This document shows, piece after piece, positions 33,317-43,248 of a stretch of DNA of 64,000 bases. A program made the translations under genes and the position numbers. The notes under the pieces were generated by a model. That model was not told the DNA's origin and made no database searches. It saw only the letters and a program-made list of their open reading frames with translations. Position 1 is the stretch's first letter, and every line of letters starts with the position of its first letter. This DNA is from an uncultured Campylobacter sp. (GTDB taxonomy: Bacteria; Campylobacterota; Campylobacteria; Campylobacterales; Campylobacteraceae), in the NCBI GenBank assembly GCA_937990735.1, contig CALKQT010000030.1, positions 3,031 to 67,030 of the forward strand, read 5' to 3'.

Positions 33317-33371
33317 CTTTTGCCTTTTTTGGAATTTTTGCAATTATATAGAATTTAGGGCTAAATTTTGC

Positions 33372-33377
33372 TAAAAT
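33372..33377 (+). promoter_or_regulatory. -10 element of the DUF475 gene
   Basis: TAAAAT in TTTTGCTAAAATCGCGC, 26 bases before the chosen ATG. The same context precedes dnaA and leuC. Confidence 0.5.
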
Positions 33378-33403
33378 CGCGCAAAAAATCGACTAGGACA
33401 GCG

Positions 33404-34414
33404 ATGAAATATTTTTACTCCTCTTTTGTAGTAAGCCTAATTGCGCTTGCTATCGCGTTTTATATCGGCGGTGCTGGTGCCGCTTATATCTGCGCGCTTT
33501 TATGCGCGCTGGAAATCAGCCTTAGCTTCGACAACGCCGTAGTCAATGCCAAGGTGCTAAAAGATATGGCGCCGGTGTGGCAGAGCAGATTTATCCTCTG
33601 GGGTATTCCGATCGCGGTTTTTGGCATGAGGTTTTTATTCCCCGTGCTAATCGTCGCCGCAAGCGCGCATCTGGGTCTTTGGGAAACCCTCGTGCTGGCG
33701 CTTAAGCAGCCGCAGCGCTACCATGAAATTTTAAGCGAGAACGAAGCGCAAATTTATGTTTTCGGCGGCGCGTTTTTGCTGATGGTCTTTTGCGATTTTT
33801 TCTTCGATACGCAGCGCGAGCTACACTGGCTAGGCATAATCGAAAATAACGGGCTCGTGCGATTTTTAAAGCGCATTCCAAACGCGCCCACGCTGATCGC
33901 TCTAGCCGCAGGGCTCGTGCTGCTTGCTAAAATGGGCTCGGCTACGCTCGGCGCAGCGTATTTCGGCGCGATCTTACTCTATCTACTCATCTCCTGCTTC
34001 GACCGCCTTTTCGGCACGGACGGCGTAAAAAACGGCCTTGCGGGCTTTTTATACTTAGAGACCCTGGACGCGAGTTTTAGCTTCGACGGCGTGATCGGCG
34101 CGTTTGCGCTAAGCGATAATATCTTCATCATCATGCTAGGTCTCGGCGCAGGCGCGATGTTCGTGCGCTCCATCACGCTGTATCTCATCGCGCGCGGCAC
34201 GCTGTCGCACTTTGCCTATCTGGAGCATGGCGCGCACTACGCCATCGCGTGTTTGGCGTTTATAATGTTTGCCAAGCTGAAATTTGAAGTAAGCGAGATC
34301 ATAACGGGCACCGTGGGGATATTATTCATCGCGCTGTCGCTCGTCTCGTCGGTGCTTTACAACCGCCGCAACAAACGCAAACTAATCGAAACGATCGCGG
34401 GAAACAACGAGTAA
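33404..34414 (+). CDS. DUF475 (TerC-like) integral membrane protein
   Basis: A 336-residue inner-membrane protein of the DUF475 family, distantly related to TerC. Two membrane segments carry acidic/Asn signatures, LEISLSFDNAVVNAKVL near 33-49 and DASFSFDGVIGAFALSDNIFII near 220-241, which resemble the metal-related motifs of TerC proteins. TerC relatives are linked to metal ion export and to tellurite resistance; the role here is unknown. The ATG at 33404 follows AGGACAGCG and gives the family start; the frame is open 12 codons further upstream. Divergent from the NhaC-like gene. Confidence 0.85.
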   Translation: MKYFYSSFVVSLIALAIAFYIGGAGAAYICALLCALEISLSFDNAVVNAKVLKDMAPVWQSRFILWGIPIAVFGMRFLFPVLIVAASAHLGLWETLVLALKQPQRYHEILSENEAQIYVFGGAFLLMVFCDFFFDTQRELHWLGIIENNGLVRFLKRIPNAPTLIALAAGLVLLAKMGSATLGAAYFGAILLYLLISCFDRLFGTDGVKNGLAGFLYLETLDASFSFDGVIGAFALSDNIFIIMLGLGAGAMFVRSITLYLIARGTLSHFAYLEHGAHYAIACLAFIMFAKLKFEVSEIITGTVGILFIALSLVSSVLYNRRNKRKLIETIAGNNE

Positions 34415-34624
34415 AATTTCATAGCGAGCTTTGCGCTGCGCAGGCTAAATTTTAAAATTTCAAGCTACCGCCGCAAGCCGTAAAATTTACCCGCTTGCGC
34501 CGCGTTAAATTTCAAGAGACGCTAAATTCCAAAAGCCGCTAAATTTAAAGACGCGAACGATGAGATTAAAATTTTACGAAAAGCGTTAAATTTTAAGCCG
34601 CGAGATGGCATTTTAAAATTCAAA

Positions 34625-35707
34625 TCAGCGATCACGCGAGCTCAAACCTTTATCGCGTAATCTCTGCAGCTCTTCGCCGACGAGTGGCGGGCTATTTGCG
34701 GGCTCGCCGCTCTCGCTTGCGCCGCCAAAAATCTCCTCATTCAAACGCAGCTCATCAATGATACCAAGAAGCTGCAAAATCTCGGCCTTTATCCGCTCGG
34801 CGTCTCTTAGCGTAGTGCGCGGCGAAAACAGCGCGGCTTCGAAGCGGTTTTTCGCGCCGTTCAAAAATAGATAAAATTTTCCGTCCATAAACGCCGCGCT
34901 AAGAGCGATCTTGGGCGCAAGCTTAAGCTTCAAAGCTCCGAGACGCTCCATAAAGCTAGGCGTCAAAAGATACCGCGCCTCGATCTTATCGCTCGCAAAC
35001 ACGCGAAATTCCTTGCCGAAAATCACGTCGTCCATCAACTCCTGATCGCCTAAAAATTTTGTGCCTGGCGAGCGGTCCGCGATGATGGTCTGTCCTTTAA
35101 ATCTCTTATAAAACTCGCACACCAAAACCGAGCCGCTAAAGGCCTGCACGTATTCGCCGAGCCTCCAAGCGTTCCAAAGCGCGATCGCCGACAGCAAAAA
35201 AGCTGCGGAAAGATCGCTTTTAGCCCTTTGGGATAGCTTTACAAGCTCCATAGACTCACGCGTTTCATAGATTTTTATCGCCTCGCTTAGGCTAAATTTC
35301 ACCCCTTTATAAACGCCGTCTATCTGATCCTCGGCTACGAATTCATTGTTCGGATAGATGCCTGTTTTGCAGATCTCTTCTTCGTCTATGCCGCTTTGCG
35401 GCTCGTATCTAAAGGCGGGATCGATATCTGAAATGATAGCGCGGATGAAGGCGTCTTTGTAAAAGGCGTTGTACTCCCACTTGGCGATGGAATCATCATA
35501 AATCCCCCATACGCAGCTTACCGCAATTATCGGGATCATCGCAGACATCAGCACGGCGGAGGAGTATTCGTTTTGGATCAAGCCGTGGATAAACCAGCCG
35601 ACGGAAAAAACCGCGATGCATAGCAATAAAATCAGCGGTTTTAGAAATTTTATCTTACACTGCTGCTGCTTTTTTGCCAGCTCCTCTATCGCTTTGTCAA
35701 TATCCAA
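34625..35707 (-). CDS. DUF3137 membrane protein A
   Basis: A 360-residue protein of the DUF3137 family. It has a short cytosolic N-terminus (MDIDKAIEELAKKQQQ), two close membrane helices (about 22-42 and 50-72), then a long soluble domain with a GVYKGVKFSLSEA block and FKGQTIIADRSPGTKF. A paralogue lies at 57.2-58.2 kb with the same start wording, helix pair and the EARYLLTPSFMERL/MYVLTPALMEKI block. Start is TTG behind GGAG. Function unknown. It carries a Pro/Ser-rich C-terminal tail (SESGEPANSPPL) absent from the paralogue. Confidence 0.78.
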   Translation of the reverse strand: MDIDKAIEELAKKQQQCKIKFLKPLILLLCIAVFSVGWFIHGLIQNEYSSAVLMSAMIPIIAVSCVWGIYDDSIAKWEYNAFYKDAFIRAIISDIDPAFRYEPQSGIDEEEICKTGIYPNNEFVAEDQIDGVYKGVKFSLSEAIKIYETRESMELVKLSQRAKSDLSAAFLLSAIALWNAWRLGEYVQAFSGSVLVCEFYKRFKGQTIIADRSPGTKFLGDQELMDDVIFGKEFRVFASDKIEARYLLTPSFMERLGALKLKLAPKIALSAAFMDGKFYLFLNGAKNRFEAALFSPRTTLRDAERIKAEILQLLGIIDELRLNEEIFGGASESGEPANSPPLVGEELQRLRDKGLSSRDR

Positions 35708-35841
35708 AATTTAACTCCAAATTTGATTTGCCGAAATTTTAGCCCTTATTTTACGCTAAATTTTATTAAAATTTCATCCGTTAAGCGGGTTTAAGATTTT
35801 TTATGCTATTTTTGCGACCTATTTCGATCAAAAGGCGAGAG

Positions 35842-36273
35842 ATGATAAATTTACCGAAAAACTGCGTGGTTTTTACCTATCCGAAAATGGGCGACAGCGG
35901 CAAATTTTTGCCCGCAGAGTTGCGCGGCGCAGCGGGGCTTACGGGCTGCACGCTTCAGTGCAAGGCCTACGAGAGCGCGTTTGCGCAGATAAGAGCCCTC
36001 GGCTTCGAGCTTATCGCCGTAGGCAGCATGGGCGAGGCGGGCACGAGCGAGTTTAAGCGCGCTACGGGTGCTACGTTTGAGTTCATAAACGACGAAAAAT
36101 TCGAGCTTGAAGCGCCGTTTGGGCTAGAAACCTTCACCACCGGCGACGGGAAGAAATTTTACCACCGCCAAACCCTGATTTTTAGGGGCGGCAAGGAGAT
36201 AAAGCGCTTTAGCCGTATCGTAGAGCCCGAGCAGGACGCGCAAAACGTACTTGCGGCGCTAAAGAGCCTATGA
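35842..36273 (+). CDS. Peroxiredoxin-like redoxin
   Basis: A 143-residue thioredoxin-fold protein of the AhpC/TSA-Redoxin family. Phe11-Tyr13-Pro14 (VVFTYPKMG) and LTGCTLQCKAYESAF give the active site: peroxidatic Cys36 in the GCT turn and a likely resolving Cys40, one residue nearer than the usual PrxQ Cys-x4-Cys. RQTLIFRGGKEIKRFSR is the usual C-terminal strand pair. It would reduce peroxides using thioredoxin-type donors. The ATG at 35842 (MINLPKN) follows GGCGAGAG; 13 upstream codons are also open but unlikely. Confidence 0.78.
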   Translation: MINLPKNCVVFTYPKMGDSGKFLPAELRGAAGLTGCTLQCKAYESAFAQIRALGFELIAVGSMGEAGTSEFKRATGATFEFINDEKFELEAPFGLETFTTGDGKKFYHRQTLIFRGGKEIKRFSRIVEPEQDAQNVLAALKSL

Positions 36274-36379
36274 TCGATCGCTTCGGCGGCGCGCTTTAAA
36301 TTTTGTGCTCCAAACACATTGCGACACAGAGCTGGAATTTAGGGCGGAGCGCATTTCTCTTAAATTCAGCATTTTTAAT

Positions 36380-36385
36380 TAAAAT
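36380..36385 (+). promoter_or_regulatory. -10 element of the Sel1-type gene
   Basis: TAAAAT after a T-rich stretch (ATTTTTAAT), followed by GGCGCTAAATTTAAC, 25 bases before the ATG. The arrangement is close to the leuC promoter. Confidence 0.45.
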
Positions 36386-36410
36386 GGCGCTAAATTTAAC
36401 GGAGGCGGGT

Positions 36411-36971
36411 ATGAAAAAATTTCTATTTTTGGCACTATTTTGCGCCCTTGCGGCAAACTGCGGCGAGAGCGCGCGGAGAGATAAAATTTCTGCGGCGAGC
36501 AAAACGGATAAAACAACGAGTACCAGCGAGACCACAAGCGCGCGCTTTATAAAGAGCGGCGAAGCAAGCGCCGGCTCGCAAAGCAGCGCCGATGCGGTCA
36601 TCCAAACGGACGGGATTTCGCGGGCAGATCTGCAAAGCTGCATCGTAAAAAGCGACGAAGGCTCCTGCGAGCGCGTCGCGCGCGGTCTGAAAAGCGGCTG
36701 CGAGCGCAAAGATCAGCTGTCGTGCTTTTTCTATGCAGATGCGCTAGGACGCGGTTTGGGCATGGAAAAGGACGTCGTGGCGTCGTTTGAGCTTTTTCGC
36801 GAGCAGTGCGATGCCGGCAGCAGCGAAGCATGCTACGAGCTGTCGGTCAAATATCTCCAAGGAATCGGCACCCCTCAAAGCTTTGAGCTCTCGGGCGAGG
36901 CGCTAGATAGGGCGTGCAAAATGCACAACAAGCGCGCCTGCGCGGTGCTCGATCTACTGCCGAAAAATTAG
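36411..36971 (+). CDS. Secreted Cys-rich Sel1/Hcp-like protein A
   Basis: A 186-residue exported protein. The N-terminus MKKFLFLALFCALAANCGES is a signal peptide; Cys17 is preceded by Asn, a poor lipobox, so type I cleavage is as likely. A Ser/Thr/Ala-rich linker (about 20-62) follows, then two to three Sel1-like helical repeats with paired cysteines (CIVKSDEGSCERVARGL, CERKDQLSCFFYADALGRG, CDAGSSEACYELSVKYLQG, CKMHNKRACAVL). These resemble the disulfide-stapled repeats of H. pylori Hcp proteins. The ATG follows GGAGGCGGGT. A related gene lies downstream. Confidence 0.85.
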   Translation: MKKFLFLALFCALAANCGESARRDKISAASKTDKTTSTSETTSARFIKSGEASAGSQSSADAVIQTDGISRADLQSCIVKSDEGSCERVARGLKSGCERKDQLSCFFYADALGRGLGMEKDVVASFELFREQCDAGSSEACYELSVKYLQGIGTPQSFELSGEALDRACKMHNKRACAVLDLLPKN

Positions 36972-37265
36972 CACGACAGAGGCAAAGCGCTTCTTTGGGC
37001 GGCACAGAATTGCTTTTTAGGGCTAGACCGCGTAGATTGCCGGATACCTTGAAAATTTCGCCGCACGAAAGCTTAAATTTTACAACTCGCACCTAGATGA
37101 GCGTGCGATCCGCATTTAAAGGCGCCTATCACCGCGTGGCAGCCCCGTCCTGCTTCGAATGAGCGAGGTTCGGTTTTAAAATTTAAAGCGATTTTCGTGG
37201 GTGTGGTGCGATGAAGCAGTAAATCGGAGCGCGCGAGCGGATAAACAAAATCAAAAGGAGCAGAG

Positions 37266-37784
37266 ATGAAAGCTTTAAAGCTTGCGCTGGCGGCGGCGTT
37301 GGCGCTTAGTTTGGCAAACGCGGACGGTGAAGCCAAAGAGTTTAAATTTAGCGGCGCAAAAACTAGCGCGCTTTTAGCAAAGTGCAGCAAAAAGGACGCC
37401 GCCGCATGCTACGAAGCGGCGATGAGATACGAGCTGGGCGGTCGCGGCGTCGTGCGAAACCGCTTCAAAGCGCAGGGCTTTTTCGCAGACGCGTGCGAGC
37501 TCGCAACCTTCGCCGAGCGGAGGCAGGGAGATAAAATGAGCGGCGCAGGCGAGCACGCGATGAGCGATTTGCGCGAGCGAGCCTGCCTGGGCAACGCGGC
37601 GGCGCTGGAGAGTTTCGCGAGCGGGCAGTGCCGCAGCCTCGTGATATACGACGAGCTTTGCGAGGGCGGCTCACAGGAGGCGTGTGACAATCTGGCGCGG
37701 ATGAAGCGCGAAGGCTGGGCTCCCAAGGAGAGCTGCAGCGAGGAGATAGTCGCAAAATTCGGCGACGGCAAGCCGCAGAGATAA
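37266..37784 (+). CDS. Secreted Cys-rich Sel1/Hcp-like protein B
   Basis: A 172-residue exported protein with a typical signal peptide (MKALKLALAAALALSLANA|DG). The mature part has Cys-paired helical repeats: CSKKDAAACYEAAMRYELGG, CELATFAERR, CLGNAAALESFASGQC, CEGGSQEACDNLARM. This is the same Hcp-like Sel1 style as the gene 0.3 kb upstream, so the two are likely divergent paralogues. Periplasmic or secreted, disulfide-dependent; role unknown. The ATG follows AAAAGGAGCAGAG. Confidence 0.8.
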   Translation: MKALKLALAAALALSLANADGEAKEFKFSGAKTSALLAKCSKKDAAACYEAAMRYELGGRGVVRNRFKAQGFFADACELATFAERRQGDKMSGAGEHAMSDLRERACLGNAAALESFASGQCRSLVIYDELCEGGSQEACDNLARMKREGWAPKESCSEEIVAKFGDGKPQR

Positions 37785-38735
37785 AATTCTACCCCATTTT
37801 ACGGCGGTAGAATTTTAAAATTTTGCAAGTATAAAATTTGCTAAAATTTTATAGAGCTCGACCGAAAATGGTAACAAGGCGGGCTAAATTTTGAATTCTA
37901 AAACGCGTTTAAATTCATGTATTAAGCGGCGTCAATTTTTGGGCTTAGAGAGATTAAAATTGACGCGGTAAGGCTCTTTGAATTGCAAATCGTGCGTGAC
38001 GGCCAGGCTAAAATTTTAAGAACCAGAATTTAAACAAAATCTGCAATTTAGTCGTGACGATGATATAATTTTTAGAATTTTGCAAGCGTAAAATATCAAA
38101 ATTTTGCGTATCTACGTCGAACCGCCCTCCCAAAAAAGCGCGAAATTTGAAATTTTAAACTGCCATATTGTGCGAAGAGGCAAGAATTTCAGGCAGAGGG
38201 AATTTCAATTAATGCGGATTAAAATATAGGTGCGGCGGGCAAATGCGTGCACCGCAAGCGATGTAATTTTAAATATGGGCTCAAGGCTCGCTAGACGCGG
38301 AATTTAAACGCCACGAGCGATAAATTTTAAAACGCCTATTTTAAAATTGCGAGGCGGGGATTTAAATTTAAGTGCGGTGAGCGATTAAATTGCAAAAGGA
38401 AGCTTAAATTTAAATATCGCAGCTCACAAATTATGCGATGAAATTTTGCGCCTAAATTCCGCAAAATTCGGCGCGCAATGAACGTTTGATGATATCGTAG
38501 TTAGATCATTAAACCAAGCTTCAATCACGCTTAAAACCCTATTTACGGAGCGCTCGCGCAAGCGGGTATTGCAAACCGCCGAAGCAAAAAGCCTGATCGG
38601 AGGCGTTTGGCGGCGTATCCCAACCGACCGCGCCTCATATTTTGCTCTATAGCCTAGCTCGCGCACGAAATTTAGATTTTGAAATTTAGCGCAAAAATAT
38701 TATAATTTCGCCCAAATCACGGCTAGGACTGAAAA
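37785..38735. other. 951-base gap with no confirmed gene
   Basis: The first ~600 bases are AT palindromic units mixed with GCG spacers. A consensus TATAAT at 38064-38069 (+) in GATGATATAATTTTT could drive a small RNA or be chance. From 38430 to 38660 the base composition is more gene-like, with an 80-codon minus-strand frame (GTG start, no ribosome site; see rejected). The final TATAAT at 38701 belongs to the CoA transferase gene. Confidence 0.55.
38701..38706 (+). promoter_or_regulatory. -10 element of the CoA-transferase gene
   Basis: Consensus TATAAT after an AAAAATAT stretch, 29 bases before the ATG. Transcription would start near 38713. Confidence 0.6.
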
Positions 38736-40244
38736 ATGAACTCACGCGTGCAAAACGAATATCTAAAATCAAAAATTATGAGCGCCGAGGAAGCCTGCGA
38801 GCTGATCTCAAACGGCGCATCGGTGGGCTTTAGCGGCTTTGTTGGGGCGGGCTGCGCGCTAGCTCTGCCGCAAGCCCTGGCACAACGAGCGACAGCACTG
38901 CACAAAAAAGGCGAGCCCTATCAAATCGAAATTTTTACAGGCGCATCGACCGATCCGCTTTTAGACGGAGTTTTGGCAAAAGCAGGTGCCGTGAGCTTTC
39001 GCGCGCCGTTTTTTACGGATGCCGATATGCGCCGTGCGATAAATAGCGGCGCCGTGCGATACACAGACGTGCATCTATCAAGCCTTGCCGCGCAGCTTAA
39101 GGCGGGCTTTTTTCCGCATCTAAACTTTGCTGTGATCGAAGTAGTGGCGATTAAAGAAAGCGGCGAGCTCGTACCGTCCACGTCGCTAGGCAACAACCAA
39201 GCTTGGCTCGATATCACCGATCGCGTGATTTTAGAAGTAAATTACTACCAACCACTTGAGCTGGAGGGCATTCACGACGTTACGGATCTGCGCCTACCGC
39301 CGCATGCTGAGGATCTGCCAATCAAGCACGTAGGCGATCGCGTAGGCAGCCCTTACATGCATGTAGATCCTGCCAAAGTAGTCGCTGTCATAGAGGCCAG
39401 GACGCATGATCGCGTCAATAATTTTACCGCCGTGGATGAAATTTCAAGTGCGATCGGGCGCAACGTCGTAAAATTTCTAAAAAACGAGGAAGCTTGCGGT
39501 AGGCTTCCTGCAAAAAAGCTACTGCCGCTGCAATCGGGCATCGGCAACGTCGCTAACGCCGTGCTTAGCTCGCTACAAAATGCTGGCTACCAAGAGCTGC
39601 AGTGCTACTCCGAGGTGATCCAAGACGGTATGCTAGATCTCATCAAAAGAGGAGTCGTAGGTACTGCAAGTGCCACGGCGCTATCGCTTAGCCCCGCAGG
39701 TGTCGAGGAATTTCAAAAAAACATCGATTTCTACCGCAAGCACATCATACTGCGTTCGCAAGATATCTCCAACTCGCCAGCACTCATCAGAAGGCTTGGC
39801 GTCGTATCGATGAATGGCATGCTAGAGGCAGACATCTACGGCAATGTAAACTCCACTAACGTCATGGGCTCGCAGATGAAAAATGGCATCGGCGGTAGTG
39901 GCGACTTCGCTCGCAACGGATATTTGTCGCTATTTTTGAGCCCATCGCTCGCTAAAGGCGGCGCGATCAGCGCTATCGTGCCATTCGTGAGCCATGTCGA
40001 TCATACCGAGCACGACACCCAGGTCATCATCACCGAATACGGCATCGCCGATCTGCGCGGTAAATGCCCTCGCGAACGGGCTCGCGCGATGATAAGCATC
40101 GCACATCCCACCTACCAAGACGCGCTGAGAGATTATTTCGAGCGGGCATGCGCGCAGCCATGTGCGGGGCATACTCCACACATCCTAAGCGAGGCGCTGT
40201 CGTGGCATCAAAGATTTAAGGATACGGGGAGTATGAAGGCTTAG
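38736..40244 (+). CDS. Succinate/acetate CoA-transferase (acetyl-CoA hydrolase family)
   Basis: A 502-residue enzyme of the Cat1/ScpC/AarC group, which moves CoA between acetate and succinate or propionate. The catalytic Glu is Glu293 in CYSEVIQDGMLDL, the same place as in AarC. Other family blocks are NGASVGFSGFVGAGC, EIFTGASTDPLLDG, GIGNVANAVLSSL, GQSNGIGGSGDFARNGYLS-type glycine-rich loop (KNGIGGSGDFARN) and ITEYGIADLRGK. Length is normal. It would link acetate and succinate metabolism in an organism using organic and amino acids. Monocistronic, with its own promoter. Confidence 0.93.
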   Translation: MNSRVQNEYLKSKIMSAEEACELISNGASVGFSGFVGAGCALALPQALAQRATALHKKGEPYQIEIFTGASTDPLLDGVLAKAGAVSFRAPFFTDADMRRAINSGAVRYTDVHLSSLAAQLKAGFFPHLNFAVIEVVAIKESGELVPSTSLGNNQAWLDITDRVILEVNYYQPLELEGIHDVTDLRLPPHAEDLPIKHVGDRVGSPYMHVDPAKVVAVIEARTHDRVNNFTAVDEISSAIGRNVVKFLKNEEACGRLPAKKLLPLQSGIGNVANAVLSSLQNAGYQELQCYSEVIQDGMLDLIKRGVVGTASATALSLSPAGVEEFQKNIDFYRKHIILRSQDISNSPALIRRLGVVSMNGMLEADIYGNVNSTNVMGSQMKNGIGGSGDFARNGYLSLFLSPSLAKGGAISAIVPFVSHVDHTEHDTQVIITEYGIADLRGKCPRERARAMISIAHPTYQDALRDYFERACAQPCAGHTPHILSEALSWHQRFKDTGSMKA

Positions 40245-40827
40245 AGCGAATTTGCTTGAGCTAATGCGCTAAAACCTAAAATTTAAGCTCATTCTCGCTG
40301 AAAGCAAGAAAGTTTGCACTTAAAAATTCCGCCTGCATTTGAAAGCTCTATCGCTACTTAGAGCAAAGCTCGTTAAAATTTTTATTTTTGCAAAGCTCGC
40401 GCGAAATGTTTATTATATGAATGAATTGAAAATTTGCGCCATAAAATTTTAAAATTTGCAGGCGGATTTAAGGCACGGAATTTAAAATTTTATCGCTACG
40501 GAATTTTAAAATTTAGCCTTAAATTTGCAGCTTGCGCATTTCAAATTTTAAAATTCTACGGCTTGGAATTTTAAAATTTTGAACTTCGCAAAATTTCATC
40601 CATAAATCCGCTATCAAATTTTAAATTTAGCTCTCACTTCATTTGCCAAGCCAATCCTAGCTATAAAGCGCGCCATAAGTTCGCGATAAAACCGCGTAGT
40701 ATTTGCCAAGATAAATTTCGTATGAATTAAAGCAGCGGCTTGCTAAAACAGAATTTCTCGCCTTACGGAGACGATCTTTGGCTCGTAAATTTAAAAAGGC
40801 GGGCCATAAGGCTGCGGCGAGATGAGA
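40245..40827. repeat. 583-base convergent gap rich in AAATTTTAAAATTT units
   Basis: No gene is seen. The gap contains many AT units, including an exact AAATTTTAAAATTT at 40444-40457 and the series GAATTTTAAAATTTAG, GAATTTTAAAATTTTG, AAATTTTAAAATTCTA at 40500-40580. It lies between the 3' ends of the CoA transferase (+) and the EAL protein (-). Confidence 0.65.
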
Positions 40828-43248
40828 TTAGAATTTTATCCTCGAAGGCTCCATCGGCTTGCTGTAGAAGTAGCCTTGCATATATTTAATCCCCATCTCT
40901 TCTAAGATGATTGAAATTTCGTGGTTTTCTACGTATTCGGCGATGAGCTCGTAGCCCTGCTTGTGCGCGAAGTTAGCGATGGTTTCGACGATAGCGCGCG
41001 AGTTTTTATCGTTTGCGATGTTTTTGATGAGTGCTCCGTCGATCTTTATGTAATCCACATCAAGCGTTAAAATTCTATAGTAGTTGGAGTATCCGCTGCC
41101 AAAATCGTCTATCGCGACCTTGCAGCCGTAGTTTTTGGCTACGGCGATGAAGCTGCGTAGGCTCTCGTAATCGTCAAATTCCTCGCTTTCTAAAATTTCA
41201 ATGAATAGATTTGAAGCATTTGGGCTGGATGCGAGCTTGCGCTCTAAAAGCTCCTTGATACCTTCGTTTGCGATGTCAAAATATGAAAGATTTATGCTAA
41301 AGCAAGTCCCTGCGAAGCGGTCTAGCAAGCGAAAGGCTTCGTTTATTACGACCTGAGTTAGCGGGATGTAGAGCGAGGTTTGCTTTGCGATATCGATAAA
41401 CTCACCCGGGCAGCGCGTCTTGCCCGAACGATCGATTAGGCGGATTAGAATTTCATATACTAACGGGACATAATCACCGCCCTCGGTGCCGTAGGTGTTA
41501 CCACTAGGATCGCGGTGGGTGATATCAAATATGGGCTGAACAAGCACAAAGACTTGATTTTTCTTGATCGCATTTTGAATCGTGTTGATCATAATCTGGT
41601 TTTGAAGATATTTTTCCTCAATCGCATTTGGGCGCGAGTAAAAGCCCACGTGCTCGTTTTTGCTCTGCGCCTCATACATCGCCATAACCGCCTGAAAGAC
41701 CCTATTTGCGCCGCCCGCTACGTCTGCACGCTCGCTCACGCCCATCGTGATATTTAAAGGCGCGGAGGCAAAGCCCTCGGTCGTATGGAGATTAAAAACC
41801 TTGTCGGTGAAGTATCTGTTTATGATCTCCACGTCGCGCGCGACATTTAGTCCCTCGTAAAATAGGCAAAACTCATCCGATTGGATGCGAAAGATACTAG
41901 CTTTGATCTCGTGCGATTCGATACACATTGCAAGCGTGCGCGCAAAGGAGCGCAGAATTTCATTCGTCGTCTCTGCCTTGTAAAAGAGCCGTAAATTTGC
42001 AAAATTTACGATAGTGATATAGATCGCTACGCCCGTTTTTTCGGCGTTTATTAGCTCATATAGCGCTGCTTCGTTGCCCTGGCCCGTAAGATGATCGATA
42101 TAGACTTGATTGTTTAAGCTCTCTTTTGCGTTCGCAAGAGCTAGCTTCATAATCTCGCGCTCGCCGATGTCATGAGCGTAAAGCGCATATAGCGGCGGCT
42201 TGGATGCGGTGGCGATATTTGCTAGCCTTAGGCTCACATCGGCTAGTTCGCCGTTTTTACGAAGCAGGCGCGTATCTTTGGCGCTTTTATTTACCATCGC
42301 AGGAAGTTCGGTCCCCTTATCTTTGGGCATCAAAACTCCAAGATCGCTTCCTTGCAGCTCGCTTTGTTCGTAGCCGCTTAAGTTAAGCGCGCTTTTATTA
42401 GCGTATAAAATTTTAAAGCTCTGATCTGCTAAAACTATCGCTTCGCCTGCCTCCTCGCATAGTGCGTGATAGGGCGCGAGGGCGCGTTTACTACGCAAAG
42501 CATCGGAATTTATGATGTAAGTAAGCAGTAAAAACGACAAAAACACCGCCGTGTAAAGCATCGTCATTTGCATAAACGAGCCGTAAAATTCCTCGCTAGC
42601 GTAAGAAAATCGCTCGCGCAGGCTTGCGAAGCGCTCGTTGAGTAACGAGAGATTATCGCTTACGATGATATTTTGACGCTCGAAATTCCTTAAAATTTGC
42701 CGCGCAATTCCTATAAACGCAGTTTCGTCGGGGCTTGACGCATCTGCGCTTTCTAACGCGCTTTTTAAAGCAGAGATCTCGGAGCGATTTTTATAATTAA
42801 GCCCTAAAATTTGAGAGTAGAGATTTGCTCTTTGCGCATTTTCGCCACTGGATAAAAATTTTTGCTGCAGACTTTGAAAAAGGATTAAATTCTGCGAATT
42901 TAAAGCCCCGAGCTCGTCCAAAAGTGAAATTTTATCGCTAAAAGCGCTTCCGATCGCGCGCACATCGCTGCTAAGTCCGATTTTATCGATGATTTTGTCT
43001 TTTTGTAAAGCTTGCAGCACCTGATAGATGCCGCGCATATCGGCATTTGCAATCGAAAAGTCCCTTCTTGCGATCTTTGCATCAAATAATATATTTAAGC
43101 GGTTATCGGCGTTATCGATCAAAGCTAGCTCGCGCGAAATCGTGCTAAATCCCGCTACATCTCTTAGCGACGAGAAATAATTCCCGGCGATGATTATGCC
43201 TAATATCATAATCCCCACCATCAAAGTCCACATTATCTTATCTTTCAT
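40828..43248 (-). CDS. Membrane PAS-GGDEF-EAL phosphodiesterase
   Basis: An 806-residue inner-membrane signalling protein. Helix 1 is at about 6-24 and helix 2 at about 225-247; between them is an all-helical periplasmic sensor (DAHL-like). A PAS domain follows (about 262-375), then GGDEF (about 385-540) with the degenerate motif RIQSDEF, and EAL (about 555-806). The EAL domain keeps the metal and catalytic residues: YEILIRL, INLSY, IEILESE, IDDFGSGYSNY, IKIDG, IAEYVEN and MQGYFYSKP. It is therefore probably an active cyclic-di-GMP phosphodiesterase. Its start overlaps the peroxidase gene by 11 bases. Confidence 0.9.
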   Translation of the reverse strand: MKDKIMWTLMVGIMILGIIIAGNYFSSLRDVAGFSTISRELALIDNADNRLNILFDAKIARRDFSIANADMRGIYQVLQALQKDKIIDKIGLSSDVRAIGSAFSDKISLLDELGALNSQNLILFQSLQQKFLSSGENAQRANLYSQILGLNYKNRSEISALKSALESADASSPDETAFIGIARQILRNFERQNIIVSDNLSLLNERFASLRERFSYASEEFYGSFMQMTMLYTAVFLSFLLLTYIINSDALRSKRALAPYHALCEEAGEAIVLADQSFKILYANKSALNLSGYEQSELQGSDLGVLMPKDKGTELPAMVNKSAKDTRLLRKNGELADVSLRLANIATASKPPLYALYAHDIGEREIMKLALANAKESLNNQVYIDHLTGQGNEAALYELINAEKTGVAIYITIVNFANLRLFYKAETTNEILRSFARTLAMCIESHEIKASIFRIQSDEFCLFYEGLNVARDVEIINRYFTDKVFNLHTTEGFASAPLNITMGVSERADVAGGANRVFQAVMAMYEAQSKNEHVGFYSRPNAIEEKYLQNQIMINTIQNAIKKNQVFVLVQPIFDITHRDPSGNTYGTEGGDYVPLVYEILIRLIDRSGKTRCPGEFIDIAKQTSLYIPLTQVVINEAFRLLDRFAGTCFSINLSYFDIANEGIKELLERKLASSPNASNLFIEILESEEFDDYESLRSFIAVAKNYGCKVAIDDFGSGYSNYYRILTLDVDYIKIDGALIKNIANDKNSRAIVETIANFAHKQGYELIAEYVENHEISIILEEMGIKYMQGYFYSKPMEPSRIKF

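Noticed and set aside
38424..38666. 80-codon minus-strand ORF (GTG start) containing IEAWFNDLTTISSNVH
   Set aside because: Composition is more gene-like than the rest of the gap, but no ribosome site, no recognisable domain and a GTG start; could be a gene remnant. A search for other copies in the genome would decide.
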